Position numbers and translations under genes: made by a program. From Alphaproteobacteria bacterium (GTDB taxonomy: Bacteria > Pseudomonadota > Alphaproteobacteria > UBA9219 > RFNS01): 64,000 nucleotides of DNA. The notes beneath the pieces are model-generated. The model was not told the origin of the DNA, searched no databases, and saw only the letters and a program-made list of their open reading frames with translations. Location: NCBI GenBank assembly GCA_016124955.1, contig WGMR01000002.1, forward strand, positions 62,001-126,000, in the 5' to 3' direction. This document shows positions 42,001 through 51,081 of this stretch, one piece after another (position 1 is the first letter of the stretch; the number at the start of each line of letters is the position of its first letter).

Positions 42001-42699
42001 ATGCTTACAATCCGCCCCGCCGCTTCGCGCGGCCAAACGACCGCCGGCTGGCTCGATAGCCGGCACAGCTTTTCCTTTGCCGATTATTATGACCCCGATC
42101 ATATGGGTTACCGCAGCTTGCGCGTCATCAATGACGACAGTATCAAGCCCGGCGCCGGGTTCCCCACGCACGGCCACCGCGATATGGAAATTGTCACCTT
42201 CGTGATGCAGGGCGCGCTTGCCCACAAAGACAGCCTCGGCAACGGCGCCAGCATCAGCCCGGGTGAAATCCAGCGCATGAGCGCGGGCACCGGCATTCGC
42301 CATAGCGAATTTAACCCAAGCAACGATAACCCCACCCGCCTGCTGCAAATCTGGATCATCCCCGAAGCGCAGGGCACGGAACCGGGCTATGAACAGAAGC
42401 ATTATGACAAAACCACAACCAGCGGTCGCTTCGGGCTGATCGGTTCCCGCGACGGGCGCGATGGTTCCGTGCAAATCAGACAGGATGTAAACCTGTATTG
42501 CGCCCATTTGCCGGCGGGAATCACTGCCAGCTTCGCGCTGCCGAAGGACCGTTTTGGCTGGCTGCAGGTCGCGGAGGGTACAATTTCGGCGAATGAGCAA
42601 GAATTAACGGACGGCGATGGCGCATCATGGAATGACCCGGCATCAATTACTTTCAAGGCCAAGAGCGATTCCACTATCCTCTTGTTCGACCTTGCGTAA
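42001..42699 (+). CDS. Pirin family protein (YhaK-like)
   Basis: 232 residues, bicupin. DSRHSFSFADYYDPDHMGYR, the metal site PTHGHRDMEIVTFVMQGAL and RMSAGTGIRHSEFNPS are typical of YhaK and pirin-type proteins, some of which show quercetinase activity. YhaK itself lacks a clear activity and reacts to oxidants. Stands alone. Confidence 0.92.
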   Translation: MLTIRPAASRGQTTAGWLDSRHSFSFADYYDPDHMGYRSLRVINDDSIKPGAGFPTHGHRDMEIVTFVMQGALAHKDSLGNGASISPGEIQRMSAGTGIRHSEFNPSNDNPTRLLQIWIIPEAQGTEPGYEQKHYDKTTTSGRFGLIGSRDGRDGSVQIRQDVNLYCAHLPAGITASFALPKDRFGWLQVAEGTISANEQELTDGDGASWNDPASITFKAKSDSTILLFDLA

Positions 42700-42885
42700 G
42701 TATTTTTTGGAAATAACTGCGCACAATTCCGGTCAAATTTTATCTAAGATTTCTGTAAGTAAAACAATGGGTTAAAGCGGTTTTTTTTAGCCGGAATTCA
42801 CCTGTTGTTAAGCATGCCAATGCTATTCCTGAATGTACGGAAGGCATTACGACGAAGGCCATTTTTTAAAGATTTGGATAGAACG

Positions 42886-43287
42886 ATGAAACAGGATCGC
42901 CTCCTCCAGCTCGCACGCAACGCCCTCATGGTCGCCGGCCATGAAATGGGCAAGGAAGGCGATCATTGGCCCGTGATCAAGGCCACCATCGCCGGCATCA
43001 CCAAGGATTACGAAGAACTGCAGATCGAGCGCGCCGTGAGCGCCGAGCTTGAAGAACACATGGGCGATATCGTCTGCGAATACGAGGAAATGCTCGCAAG
43101 CTGCGACAACCCTGCGCTGCGCGCCGAACTGGAGCCCGTCGTGCGCGAGATGCGCGATGTGTATGAAGCGAATTTTGCCCCCGTCGATCACAGCAAGATC
43201 GGCAGCCCCGAAGACAAGGATGCCCCGGGCTTCGTGCCGTGGCGCAGCGCCGGTCATATCATCAAGAGCTTGATGGAGAAGAACTGA
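42886..43287 (+). CDS. Hypothetical protein, helical, coupled to the next gene
   Basis: 133 residues from MKQDRLLQLARNALMVAGHE, chosen because AGAACG-type purines precede it and the upstream reading from 42805 is basic and unlike a protein start. Mostly helical and acidic (ELQIERAVSAELEEHMGDIV, EYEEMLASCDNPALRAEL). I do not recognise the family. Its stop overlaps the ATG of the next gene. Confidence 0.6.
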   Translation: MKQDRLLQLARNALMVAGHEMGKEGDHWPVIKATIAGITKDYEELQIERAVSAELEEHMGDIVCEYEEMLASCDNPALRAELEPVVREMRDVYEANFAPVDHSKIGSPEDKDAPGFVPWRSAGHIIKSLMEKN

Positions 43288-43625
43288 TGCAGACCCATGA
43301 AACGAGCAACGGTTTTCCGACCGAAGTTGATCTTATCAACGAATTGGCCGGGTTCCCCGAAGACGTGGTGAACGAGAAGCGCGCGCGCCGCAAGGGCGGC
43401 CGCGATTCACTCGGTCACTTCAGCAAACTCGCCCGTACGGTAGCGGTGATGGCGAAGCGCCACGGCGCCAAGGCGGTGATGGCCAAGGCCAACAACCTGA
43501 TGAACCGCGTCAGTCAACTGGTCAAGGCCGTGACGCAGCCGACGAAAACCGCAGCCAATGTCGCGTCCGCCCGGCCCGCAGCCGCGGCACGGGCAAGCTT
43601 CAATCCATCGCCCCGACCGAATTAG
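43287..43625 (+). CDS. Hypothetical protein with basic C-terminal half
   Basis: 112 residues from MQTHETSNGFPTEVDLINEL. The acidic N-terminal part is followed by a basic, alanine-rich stretch (RRKGGRDSLGHFSKLARTVA, AKRHGAKAVMAKANNLMNRV). Translationally coupled to the preceding gene through a TGATG overlap, so the two may act together. Followed by a clear terminator. Confidence 0.55.
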   Translation: MQTHETSNGFPTEVDLINELAGFPEDVVNEKRARRKGGRDSLGHFSKLARTVAVMAKRHGAKAVMAKANNLMNRVSQLVKAVTQPTKTAANVASARPAAAARASFNPSPRPN

Positions 43626-43672
43626 CGCGCAACAGATCCCATCATGTTCCCCTGCATGATGGCACCCCCGAA

Positions 43673-43704
43673 GCCCGGATGGCCGCAACCATCCGGGCTT
43701 TTTT
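43673..43704 (+). terminator. Rho-independent terminator
   Basis: GCCCGGATGG (43673-43682) and CCATCCGGGC (43689-43698), 6-base loop, then TTTTTT. It ends the two-gene hypothetical operon. Confidence 0.92.
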
Positions 43705-43794
43705 CTGTGGCCCGCACACCGGCCATGGTTGACGCTGGCAGCCGGTTGCGCCTATGCGTTATGGAACCAACCTTTGAACTGACGGTTCCCGCCC

Positions 43795-44553
43795 GTGCCC
43801 GAAATAATCGCCCCGGTCATTAGCGCCCTTCTTGGCCTTCTCAGCGCCTGCTTCGCCGGGCATTGGGGCTGGCGCATGGCCGACCGGCTGCCGGGAGAAC
43901 CGGCCTGGCCGCAATGCGCCTATTGCCAGCGCGCCGCAAGGTGGTGGGAATTGCTGCCGGTGCTCGGTTGGCTGATCCGGCGCAAGCCGCTCGCGCTTGT
44001 TTGCCCCTGCGGCCAGCGCGGCATGCAGTGGATGCAACCGGCGATGGAGATCATGGGCATGCTGCTTGGGCTCTATGCCGGGCTGATGTTCGGCTGGTCG
44101 TGGGCGATGGTATGGCTCAGCCTCTGTTTCGGTATTTTGCCCGCGATTGCGCTGATCGACCTTTATTTCGGCATCATCCCCGATATGCTCAACATCGCGC
44201 TCGCTGTGCTCGGGCTCGCATGGCTTCTTGCGGGCGGCGGGGAGCTGACGACCGGCCTCGCGATCGCCGGGATCATGCTGATGTTCGCGCTCGCGCTCGC
44301 GCTCGGTTACAGCAAGCTGCGCGGCAAGGATATGCTCGGCTTCGGTGACGTGAAGTTCTTCGGCGCCGCCGGGCTTTGGCTGCAGCCCGAATTGCTGCCC
44401 TGGTTCCTGATCATCGCGGGCGCGCTCGGCGCCGTGGGCGGCCTGTTGTGGCAGCGTGCGGGCGGCGGGGAGCAATCCCCCTTCGCCCCCGCCATGGTGA
44501 TTGCCTTCGCCGGGTGCCTGATGCATCAGGTCGCAATGGCCGCTTTTGCCTGA
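43795..44553 (+). CDS. A24 family prepilin peptidase
   Basis: 252 residues, GTG start, about eight membrane helices. It has the aspartate motifs of TFPP/PilD peptidases (AIALIDLYFGIIPD and KDMLGFGDVKFFG) and N-terminal cysteine pairs (CAYCQR, CPCG) that bind zinc in PilD-like enzymes. It cleaves and may methylate type IV pilin-like leader peptides at the inner membrane. No pilus genes are nearby. Confidence 0.87.
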   Translation: MPEIIAPVISALLGLLSACFAGHWGWRMADRLPGEPAWPQCAYCQRAARWWELLPVLGWLIRRKPLALVCPCGQRGMQWMQPAMEIMGMLLGLYAGLMFGWSWAMVWLSLCFGILPAIALIDLYFGIIPDMLNIALAVLGLAWLLAGGGELTTGLAIAGIMLMFALALALGYSKLRGKDMLGFGDVKFFGAAGLWLQPELLPWFLIIAGALGAVGGLLWQRAGGGEQSPFAPAMVIAFAGCLMHQVAMAAFA

Positions 44554-44602
44554 ACCCCAGAAAACGCTGGCCTGATTCCCGCGGACGGATTACTCATAGT
44601 CC

Positions 44603-46192
44603 ATGCATTTCGCCCGCGCCCTCTTTACCGTGAGCAGCCTGACGATGGGCAGCCGCGTCGCCGGTTTTATCCGCGACGTGGTAACCGCCGCGCTGCTCGG
44701 CGCCGGGCCGATGGCGGACGCCTTCTTCGTCGCGCAACGCCTGCCCAACCTGTTCCGCAACCTGTTCGCCGAAGGCGCCTTCAACGCATCCTTCGTACCG
44801 CTTTATACATCCGAACAACAAAAGAACGGTGCGTCACAAGCACAGCATTTCGCGGGCGAAGCGCTGGCGATGATGTTGCTGATCCTTATTCCCTTTACCG
44901 CCATCGTCATCTTCGGCATGCCATGGATCATGTACGGGCTTGCGCCCGGTTTCGCCGACGATCCGGAAAAATATCACCTCGCGGTCAGTTTCAGCCAGAT
45001 CACCTTCCCCTACCTGCTGCTGATTTCGTTGACCGCGCTTCAAACCGGCGTGCTGAATGCGGACGGCAAGTTCGCGCCCGGCGCGGCAGCGCCCATTCTC
45101 TTCAACATCATTATGGTGATCGGCCTCTTCATGGCCGCGTTGTTTGGCTGGCACCCGGGCTATACGCTGGCAATTTCCGTCACAATCGCAGGCGCGGTGC
45201 AGTGCGTGTGGCTTTGGGCGTTTTGCCGCCGCTATAAAACCTTTATCCCGCTTTTGTGGCCGCAATTGTCGCAGCGCGTGCGCTTGCTGTTCAAGCGCAT
45301 TGGCCCCGGGGCGCTTGGCGCGGGTGCGGCGCAGATCAACCTGCTGGTTTCCACCATCCTCGCTTCGCTGCTGCCTTCGGGCGCGGTTTCATACCTGTTC
45401 TATGCCGACCGGCTCAATTCGCTGCCGCAAGGCGTGATCGGCGTCGCGGTCGCGACCGCGCTGCTGCCCATCCTTTCGCGCCATGTCGAAGCGGGCAACG
45501 AAGGCGCGGCGCGCCATTATTTCAGCCGCGGAATCGAAATTTCTCTGGCCATCGGCCTGCCCGCCGCCATCGGGCTGATGCTGGCGGCGGAGCCGATCAT
45601 TCGCACCCTGTTCGAACATGGCGCGTTTTCGGCGGATGATACGCGCGGCACTTCGCAGGCGCTGATGGCATACGCCATCGGCATCCCCGCTTTTCTGCTG
45701 GTGAAGGTTTTAAGCGCTTCACTGTTCGCGCGGCACGATACCGCGACGCCGGTGAAGGTCGCGATCGTGGCCGTGATCAGCAACATCGTGCTGACTCTTC
45801 TGCTGCTGGAACCGTTGCAGCATGTCGGCATTGCGCTCGCGAACGGCATTGCAACATGGATCAATGCCGTTCTGCTTTATTACTTCCTGCACAAAAGCGG
45901 GCGCGTGCTGGCGGACGAACAGCTGAAAAAACGCCTGCCGCGGCTCGTGCTGTGCTCGGCTATCCTGGCGGGAATCGTGTACGGGCTTGATTTTCTGCTG
46001 GCGGATTATTTCGTCGCCGACAAGCTGATGCAGGAAGTTGTCGCACTGACCGTTCTGCTGGGCGTTTCCGTGCTGGCTTTCGCGGCACTGGTGCAAGCCA
46101 CGGGCGCCTGGCGCTGGCAGGATATGGTCACTATCCTGCGCCGCAAAAGCGACAGCCCCGCAGCCGATAGTGACAACCTGCCGCCAGCCTGA
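44603..46192 (+). CDS. murJ: Lipid II flippase MurJ
   Basis: 529 residues, about 14 transmembrane segments, MOP superfamily. SSLTMGSRVAGFIRDVVTAA, AFFVAQRLPNLFRNLFAEGA and FNASFVPLYTSEQQ are the conserved N-terminal MurJ motifs; RLNSLPQGVIGVAVATALLP follows. It flips the peptidoglycan precursor lipid II across the inner membrane. It lies just upstream of trpS, as is common in alphaproteobacteria. Confidence 0.94.
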   Translation: MHFARALFTVSSLTMGSRVAGFIRDVVTAALLGAGPMADAFFVAQRLPNLFRNLFAEGAFNASFVPLYTSEQQKNGASQAQHFAGEALAMMLLILIPFTAIVIFGMPWIMYGLAPGFADDPEKYHLAVSFSQITFPYLLLISLTALQTGVLNADGKFAPGAAAPILFNIIMVIGLFMAALFGWHPGYTLAISVTIAGAVQCVWLWAFCRRYKTFIPLLWPQLSQRVRLLFKRIGPGALGAGAAQINLLVSTILASLLPSGAVSYLFYADRLNSLPQGVIGVAVATALLPILSRHVEAGNEGAARHYFSRGIEISLAIGLPAAIGLMLAAEPIIRTLFEHGAFSADDTRGTSQALMAYAIGIPAFLLVKVLSASLFARHDTATPVKVAIVAVISNIVLTLLLLEPLQHVGIALANGIATWINAVLLYYFLHKSGRVLADEQLKKRLPRLVLCSAILAGIVYGLDFLLADYFVADKLMQEVVALTVLLGVSVLAFAALVQATGAWRWQDMVTILRRKSDSPAADSDNLPPA

Positions 46193-46222
46193 TATTCAGG
46201 GCTATCAATCGCGGAGCCTTCC

Positions 46223-47230
46223 ATGACACGGCGTATCCTTTCCGGCATGCAACCGACCGGCAGCCTGCACCTCGGTAATTACCTTGGCGCGCTGCGCAAC
46301 TGGGTCGCGCTGCAGGCGGATTTTGAATGCTTCTATTGCGTGGTCGATCTGCACGCAATCACCACGCCGCAAGACCCCGCCGCGCTGCGCGAAGCCATCC
46401 ATACCACCGCCGCCGCCTATATCGCCGCCGGGGTCGATCCGGCCAAAAGCACGCTGTTCGCGCAAAGCGCCGTGCCCGGCCATGCCGAACTGGCCTGGAT
46501 TTTATCGAACCATACGCCGCTCGGCTGGCTCGACCGTATGACGCAGTTCAAGGAAAAGAAAAAACGGAACCACGATCAGGAATTGCTCGGGCTCTATTCC
46601 TACCCCGTGCTGATGGCGGCGGACATTCTGGTTTACAAAGCCACGCATGTGCCGGTGGGCGAAGACCAGAAACAGCATCTGGAACTGGCGCGCGATCTCG
46701 CGGGCGCCTTCAACCGCCAGTACGGCAACGAATACTTCCCGCTGCCGGAACCGCAGATACTGGGCGAAGCGACGCGCGTGATGTCGCTGCGCGACGGCAC
46801 GAAGAAAATGAGCAAATCGGACGAAAGCGATTATTCGCGCATCACTCTCACCGACGATGCCGATGCCATCGCGCTCAAGATCAAGCGCGCCAAGACCGAC
46901 CCCGAACCGCTGCCCGCCGACCTGAAAGCGCTTGAGGCACGGCCGGAGGCCGATAACCTCGTGACCATCTATGCCGCACTGGCAGGTGTTACGCGCACCG
47001 AAGCCATGGGGCAGTTTGCGGGGCAGCAATTCTCGGCCTTCAAGAACGCGCTGACCGAAACGGCGGTCGCGAAAATTGCCCCCATCACTGCACGTATGCG
47101 TGAATTGCTGGCCGACAGAGCGGAGCTTGATAAAATGCTGGCAAAGGGCGCGGAAAAAGCGGGCGCACTGGCCGAAAAACATATCGCCGAGGTTAAGGAT
47201 ATCGTCGGTCTGTGGAAGCCGGGCCGCTAG
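46223..47230 (+). CDS. trpS: Tryptophanyl-tRNA synthetase
   Basis: 335 residues, class I synthetase. RILSGMQPTGSLHLGNYLG holds the HIGH-like motif and DGTKKMSKSDESD the KMSKS motif; GEDQKQHLELARDLA and TPLGWLDRMTQFKEK are typical of TrpRS. It attaches tryptophan to tRNA. Downstream of murJ with 30 bp between; converges on pgeF. Confidence 0.96.
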   Translation: MTRRILSGMQPTGSLHLGNYLGALRNWVALQADFECFYCVVDLHAITTPQDPAALREAIHTTAAAYIAAGVDPAKSTLFAQSAVPGHAELAWILSNHTPLGWLDRMTQFKEKKKRNHDQELLGLYSYPVLMAADILVYKATHVPVGEDQKQHLELARDLAGAFNRQYGNEYFPLPEPQILGEATRVMSLRDGTKKMSKSDESDYSRITLTDDADAIALKIKRAKTDPEPLPADLKALEARPEADNLVTIYAALAGVTRTEAMGQFAGQQFSAFKNALTETAVAKIAPITARMRELLADRAELDKMLAKGAEKAGALAEKHIAEVKDIVGLWKPGR

Positions 47231-47231
47231 G

Positions 47232-48011
47232 CTATTGCACCAAACAAATCGCTGAAATCAGGCTGCCGGTTTTCCCCCCGCCCTGCTGCGTTGTACGGCG
47301 GTAGCTGAAGAACCGCTCCGGTTCCTTATGCGTATCGGCGGGCGAAGTGCTGACAATCACCACGCCCAGCGCCCGCAACCGGGCGATACAGAAACCCGGA
47401 AGATCGAACATATAGTGGCCCGAGCGAAACGCGGGGCGGAAGAATTTTTCATTTTCTTCACCAAGCGCCATGAAGGGCGCGGGGAATTCCGGGCCCACTT
47501 CATAGCTATTCTGCCATATACAGGGGCCGATGGCGCCGACGATGCGCCCCGGCCGCGCGCCAAGCGCGCCCATGGCTTCCACCGTGTTTTCGATCACCCC
47601 CGCCACCGCGCCGCGCCAGCCGGCATGCGCCGCGCCGATCACGCCCGCGCCGCTATCGGCCAGCAAAACCGGCACGCAATCCGCCGTAAGGATACCGAGC
47701 GCGATGCCCGGTTGCGCCGTTACCATAGCGTCCGCTTCCGGCCGTTCCGCCGGGGCCCATGGTTTTTCGACCGCCACGACCATGGGCGAATGAATCTGGT
47801 AGCAGCTAAGAAGCTTTGCGGGCTCAACCCCGAGCGTCGTGGCCACGCGGCGGCGATTTTCTTCCACGCGCGTAACATCATCGCCGCTTTTCCAGCCATT
47901 GTTGAGCGAAGCGTAAACCCCTTCGCTCACGCCGCCTTCGCGCGTGAAGAACCCGTGGCGGATATTTTCCAGTGCGGCAAAATCGGGCGAACGGAGCGGC
48001 TGCAAGGTCAT
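47232..48011 (-). CDS. pgeF: Peptidoglycan editing factor PgeF (laccase-domain, DUF152)
   Basis: 259 residues. The zinc/histidine-cysteine residues of the family are present in the IHSPMVVAV, ADCVPVLL, GAAHAGWRGAVAG and GPCIWQNSYEVGPEF stretches. PgeF trims aberrant serine-containing muropeptide precursors; homologues were once called multicopper polyphenol oxidase or YfiH. Start overlaps the end of midA by four bases. Confidence 0.92.
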   Translation of the reverse strand: MTLQPLRSPDFAALENIRHGFFTREGGVSEGVYASLNNGWKSGDDVTRVEENRRRVATTLGVEPAKLLSCYQIHSPMVVAVEKPWAPAERPEADAMVTAQPGIALGILTADCVPVLLADSGAGVIGAAHAGWRGAVAGVIENTVEAMGALGARPGRIVGAIGPCIWQNSYEVGPEFPAPFMALGEENEKFFRPAFRSGHYMFDLPGFCIARLRALGVVIVSTSPADTHKEPERFFSYRRTTQQGGGKTGSLISAICLVQ

Positions 48012-49087
48012 GAGATCGGATCGAACCCCGGCAAATGCGGCATGGCGGCATCGGCGATGCCCAGAACCTTGAAAAGCACGCCCATCTGCGACGGGCTCAC
48101 AAGCCGGTGCAGCGCGACCTCTATCTCCTCGCGCTGCTCGTTACTGGCCTGCACCCAAAGCTGCTTGGCGCGCACTTCCACGCCCAATTGGTGCAGGAAC
48201 ATGCCCTGGCTGACCATGCCGCGCACCTGCGCCCCGCCGGCATCGACCGCGCGGCGCAACGCGGCGAAATCCACATGCGCGGTCAGGTCGGCATCGCCCA
48301 GCCGCTCGAACGGCGAAATTACCTCGTGATTGGCCTGCGCCTGAAAGGTGTTGCGGCCAGGCGGCTCGCTGTAGCCGTAATCGACGAACAGCCCTGCGCC
48401 GCGATGCGTGGCGATATGGTGCGAAAGCTTGCGCAAAACATCCTGGGCAACGGGATTGATCTCGATCACCGTGCCGAGCTTGGTGATCTTGCGGCCCTGA
48501 AGCAGCAGCGTGGTCGCCTCGTCCGGCTGCATCAACGCAAAGCAAAGCTCGCCGCCCTCATATGCGATCACGCGTTCGGACCAGCCTTCATCCGTCAGCT
48601 CGAATTGGCGGATCGGCAGACTATCAAAGAATTCATTGGCCATCACGCAAAGCGGCAGTGCGGGAATTTCTTCAAGGTCATCGATCCAGCGCGGGTTGTA
48701 GCCACCTAGCTTCTCGGTCTGCATCGCGCGCAGCGTTTCGTTGCTATCGAGCAGGAAAAGCTGCATCGCAGCGGCAAAGCCCGGCATACGCGAAGCGGCG
48801 CGCAACATGTCTTCCATCATCGTGCCGCGCCCCGGGCCAAGCTCAAGCAGCACGAACGGATCCGGTCGTCCGCACTTTTCCCATGCATTGGCGAACCACA
48901 GGCCTATCAGCTCCCCGAACATCTGGCTGATTTCCGGCGCGGTGATGAAATCGCCCCGCTTCCCGATCGGATCGTGCTTGCGGTAATACCCGTATTCAGG
49001 ATGCTGGAGCACCAGCTCCATGAATTGTGCGATGGTGATATAGCCCTGCGCCGCGATCATGCGCTTGATGATGGGTGCCAGCGCCAT
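48008..49087 (-). CDS. SAM-dependent methyltransferase, MidA/NDUFAF7 family
   Basis: About 359 residues from MALAPIIKRMIAAQGYITIA. GKRGDFITAPEISQMFGELI, FVLLELGPGRGTMMEDML (SAM motif) and VMANEFFDSLPIRQFE match COG1565. The mitochondrial homologue NDUFAF7 dimethylates an arginine of complex I subunit NDUFS2, so a role in respiratory complex I maturation is plausible. The start at 49087 overlaps the lgt end; a longer reading from 49171 would sit inside lgt. Confidence 0.9.
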   Translation of the reverse strand: MALAPIIKRMIAAQGYITIAQFMELVLQHPEYGYYRKHDPIGKRGDFITAPEISQMFGELIGLWFANAWEKCGRPDPFVLLELGPGRGTMMEDMLRAASRMPGFAAAMQLFLLDSNETLRAMQTEKLGGYNPRWIDDLEEIPALPLCVMANEFFDSLPIRQFELTDEGWSERVIAYEGGELCFALMQPDEATTLLLQGRKITKLGTVIEINPVAQDVLRKLSHHIATHRGAGLFVDYGYSEPPGRNTFQAQANHEVISPFERLGDADLTAHVDFAALRRAVDAGGAQVRGMVSQGMFLHQLGVEVRAKQLWVQASNEQREEIEVALHRLVSPSQMGVLFKVLGIADAAMPHLPGFDPIS

Positions 49088-49089
49088 TC

Positions 49090-49908
49090 CTATGCACCCC
49101 GGATTTTCCGCGCCGCCTTGCCGCGCGCATAAAGCACAAGCCCTGCCCCGACCACCAGCATCGGCATGCACAGATATTGCCCCATGGTCAGCCCGCCCGC
49201 CAGATAGCCCAACTGCACATCGGGTTCGCGGAAGAATTCGACCGAAAAGCGGAACAGCCCGTAGCCGGCAAGGAAAACGCCGCTCAGCGTGCCCGGCCGT
49301 TGCCGCACCGCCGGCATGCGCGCAAGAAAGAAAAGAATTGTGAAAAGCAGAACGCCTTCAAGCGCGGCTTCATAAAACTGGCTCGGATGCCTCGGCATAT
49401 CCCCGCCGCGCGGAAACACAACGCCCCACGGCACATCCGTCACGCGGCCGAACAGCTCGGCATTCACGAAATTGGCAATGCGGCCGAAGAAAAGCCCGAT
49501 CGGCACCGCGCAGCAGATCAGATCGCCGAACGCAAGGATAGAAAATTTCCGGATACAAGAGAAAATGATGATAGCGGCGATCACGCCCGCCGCGCCGCCA
49601 TGAAACGACATGCCGCCATGCCATACCTGCAGGATATCAAGCGGGTTCTGCAAAAAATAATCGAATTGGTAAAAAAGCACATAGCCCGCGCGCCCGCCGA
49701 TGATAACACCGAGCACGGCCCAAACGAGGAAATCATCGTAATCTTGCGGGCCGGGCGGCGCCTTGTTCTTTGCCGCCAGCGCCATGCAATAGCGCCAGCC
49801 CAGCAAGAACCCGGCCAGATAGGCCAGTGCATACCAGCGGATCACAATCGGGCCCGCTTCGAAGGCAACGGGGTCTAGTGGCGGAAAAAGAATGGCGAGC
49901 ATTTGCAA
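49090..49908 (-). CDS. lgt: Prolipoprotein diacylglyceryl transferase
   Basis: 272 residues, seven membrane helices. It adds the diacylglyceryl group to the lipobox cysteine of lipoproteins, such as the YnbE-like protein in this window. GPIVIRWYALAYLAGFLLGW, GGRAGYVLFYQFDYF, VWHGGMSFHGGAAGV and FFGRIANFVNAELFGRVTD contain the conserved residues, and SQFYEAALEGVLLF follows. First gene of lgt-midA-pgeF; divergent from the UbiK-like gene. Confidence 0.96.
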   Translation of the reverse strand: MQMLAILFPPLDPVAFEAGPIVIRWYALAYLAGFLLGWRYCMALAAKNKAPPGPQDYDDFLVWAVLGVIIGGRAGYVLFYQFDYFLQNPLDILQVWHGGMSFHGGAAGVIAAIIIFSCIRKFSILAFGDLICCAVPIGLFFGRIANFVNAELFGRVTDVPWGVVFPRGGDMPRHPSQFYEAALEGVLLFTILFFLARMPAVRQRPGTLSGVFLAGYGLFRFSVEFFREPDVQLGYLAGGLTMGQYLCMPMLVVGAGLVLYARGKAARKIRGA

Positions 49909-49984
49909 ACTTCATGGGCCAAGGTTAAAAACTGATTCCCTAGTCATACGTCATTCCCGCCCATGCGGAAACGAGGAAAAAACC

Positions 49985-50314
49985 ATGCCCAAGCGCGAAA
50001 TAATCGAAGATATCGGCCAGCTTCTGGCCGGGCTTTTGCAGCGGGATGGGCTGCGCGCCGGTTTGCGCGCAAAAGCGAAGGGCCGTGCCGAACTTCTTGC
50101 CAAGCGGCTCGATCTTGTAACGCAGGCGGAATACGCGCCCTTGCGCGCAATGATAGCGGCGGCGCGCACGCGGCAGGAAGAAATTGCGACGCGGCTGGCG
50201 CGCGTCGAAAAGCATCTTGGTATCGCTGTCAAGCCCAAGGTTAACAAAAGTAAAGAATCCACAAGCGTTAAAATTCGTAAAAGCAAAAAAACTGCACGCA
50301 AACGCCGCGCCTGA
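49985..50314 (+). CDS. Accessory factor UbiK family protein (BMFP)
   Basis: 109 residues from MPKREIIEDIGQLLAGLLQRD. AELLAKRLDLVTQAEYAPLR and ARTRQEEIATRLARVEKHLG are the coiled-coil part of the BMFP/UbiK family, which helps aerobic ubiquinone synthesis with UbiJ in E. coli. The C-terminus is unusually lysine/arginine-rich (KKTARKRRA). The gene's last ~60 bp already contain a GANTC site (50255). Confidence 0.8.
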   Translation: MPKREIIEDIGQLLAGLLQRDGLRAGLRAKAKGRAELLAKRLDLVTQAEYAPLRAMIAAARTRQEEIATRLARVEKHLGIAVKPKVNKSKESTSVKIRKSKKTARKRRA

Positions 50315-50473
50315 CGCGGACGATGACTCTGATTTGACTCATAATTTTGAGTCTTTTGAATCACTTATTCATCGCAGCATGAGTCACTTGGCGGTTACGC
50401 ATAGTGTGACTCAAACAACACGTACTCGTTGCCATAGAGTTTTCTTGAATCGCAATGTCTTGCTTGGGGACTC
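50255..50473. promoter_or_regulatory. Dense cluster of GANTC (CcrM) methylation sites
   Basis: GANTC occurs at 50255, 50325, 50336, 50349, 50358, 50381, 50408, 50447 and 50469: nine sites in about 220 bp and eight in 149 bp, against roughly one per 256 bp by chance and fewer in GC-rich DNA. The stretch is AT-rich and lies between the UbiK-like and YbjN-like genes, overlapping the end of the former. In alphaproteobacteria GANTC is methylated by CcrM in a cell-cycle-dependent way, so this looks like a methylation-responsive control region for the YbjN-like gene. Confidence 0.75.
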
Positions 50474-50520
50474 CTGCGCTGATACTTGAGATAGGGTGTG
50501 TTCAAACAAGGGTCATGCAA

Positions 50521-51024
50521 ATGTCGCTGCTCACAACGACCGAAGCCGCAACCTTCCATAATCCGCTCGACGTGATCGAAGAAATCGTGGTCGCCAACGA
50601 ATGGCTGTTCGAGCGTTCAGGCGATGACGAGATGGTCGTCGAACTCGCGGGCCGCTGGTGCCATTACCGCATGTTCTTTGTGTGGCAGCGGGAAATCTCG
50701 GCGCTGCAGTTTTCGTGCCAATTCGATCTCAAGGTGCCGACCAACAAGCGCACCGGCGTCAACGATCTTCTGGCCGCCATGAACACCAAGCTCTGGCTCG
50801 GCCATTTCGAGCTGTGCCCGGAAGACGCCAGCCCCATGTTCCGCCACACGCTGCTGTTCCGCGGCGCCAAAAGCTCGAGCGTGGAAATGCTGGAAGACCT
50901 TGTTGAAATCGCGCTCACGGAAAGCGAACGCTTCTACCCCGCGTTCCAGTTCGTGATCTGGGGCGGCAAGGATTCGGGCCAGGCGCTCACGGCCGCGATG
51001 ATCGACACCGCCGGCCAGGCCTAA
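50521..51024 (+). CDS. YbjN domain-containing protein
   Basis: About 167 residues from MSLLTTTEAATFHNPLDVIE. DEMVVELAGRWCHYRMFFVW, SALQFSCQFDLKVPTNKRTG, LAAMNTKLWLGHFELCPED and MLEDLVEIALTESERFYPAF fit the YbjN family of type III-secretion-chaperone-like fold, whose cellular role is poorly defined (stress and motility phenotypes in E. coli). AAGGG lies nine bases before ATG 50521; ATG 50515 is too close. Preceded by the GANTC cluster. Confidence 0.82.
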   Translation: MSLLTTTEAATFHNPLDVIEEIVVANEWLFERSGDDEMVVELAGRWCHYRMFFVWQREISALQFSCQFDLKVPTNKRTGVNDLLAAMNTKLWLGHFELCPEDASPMFRHTLLFRGAKSSSVEMLEDLVEIALTESERFYPAFQFVIWGGKDSGQALTAAMIDTAGQA

Positions 51025-51081
51025 GAAAAAACCCATAAATTGCCCTTCGCGCAAAGCCGCCAATCCGGCTATCATGCGGGC

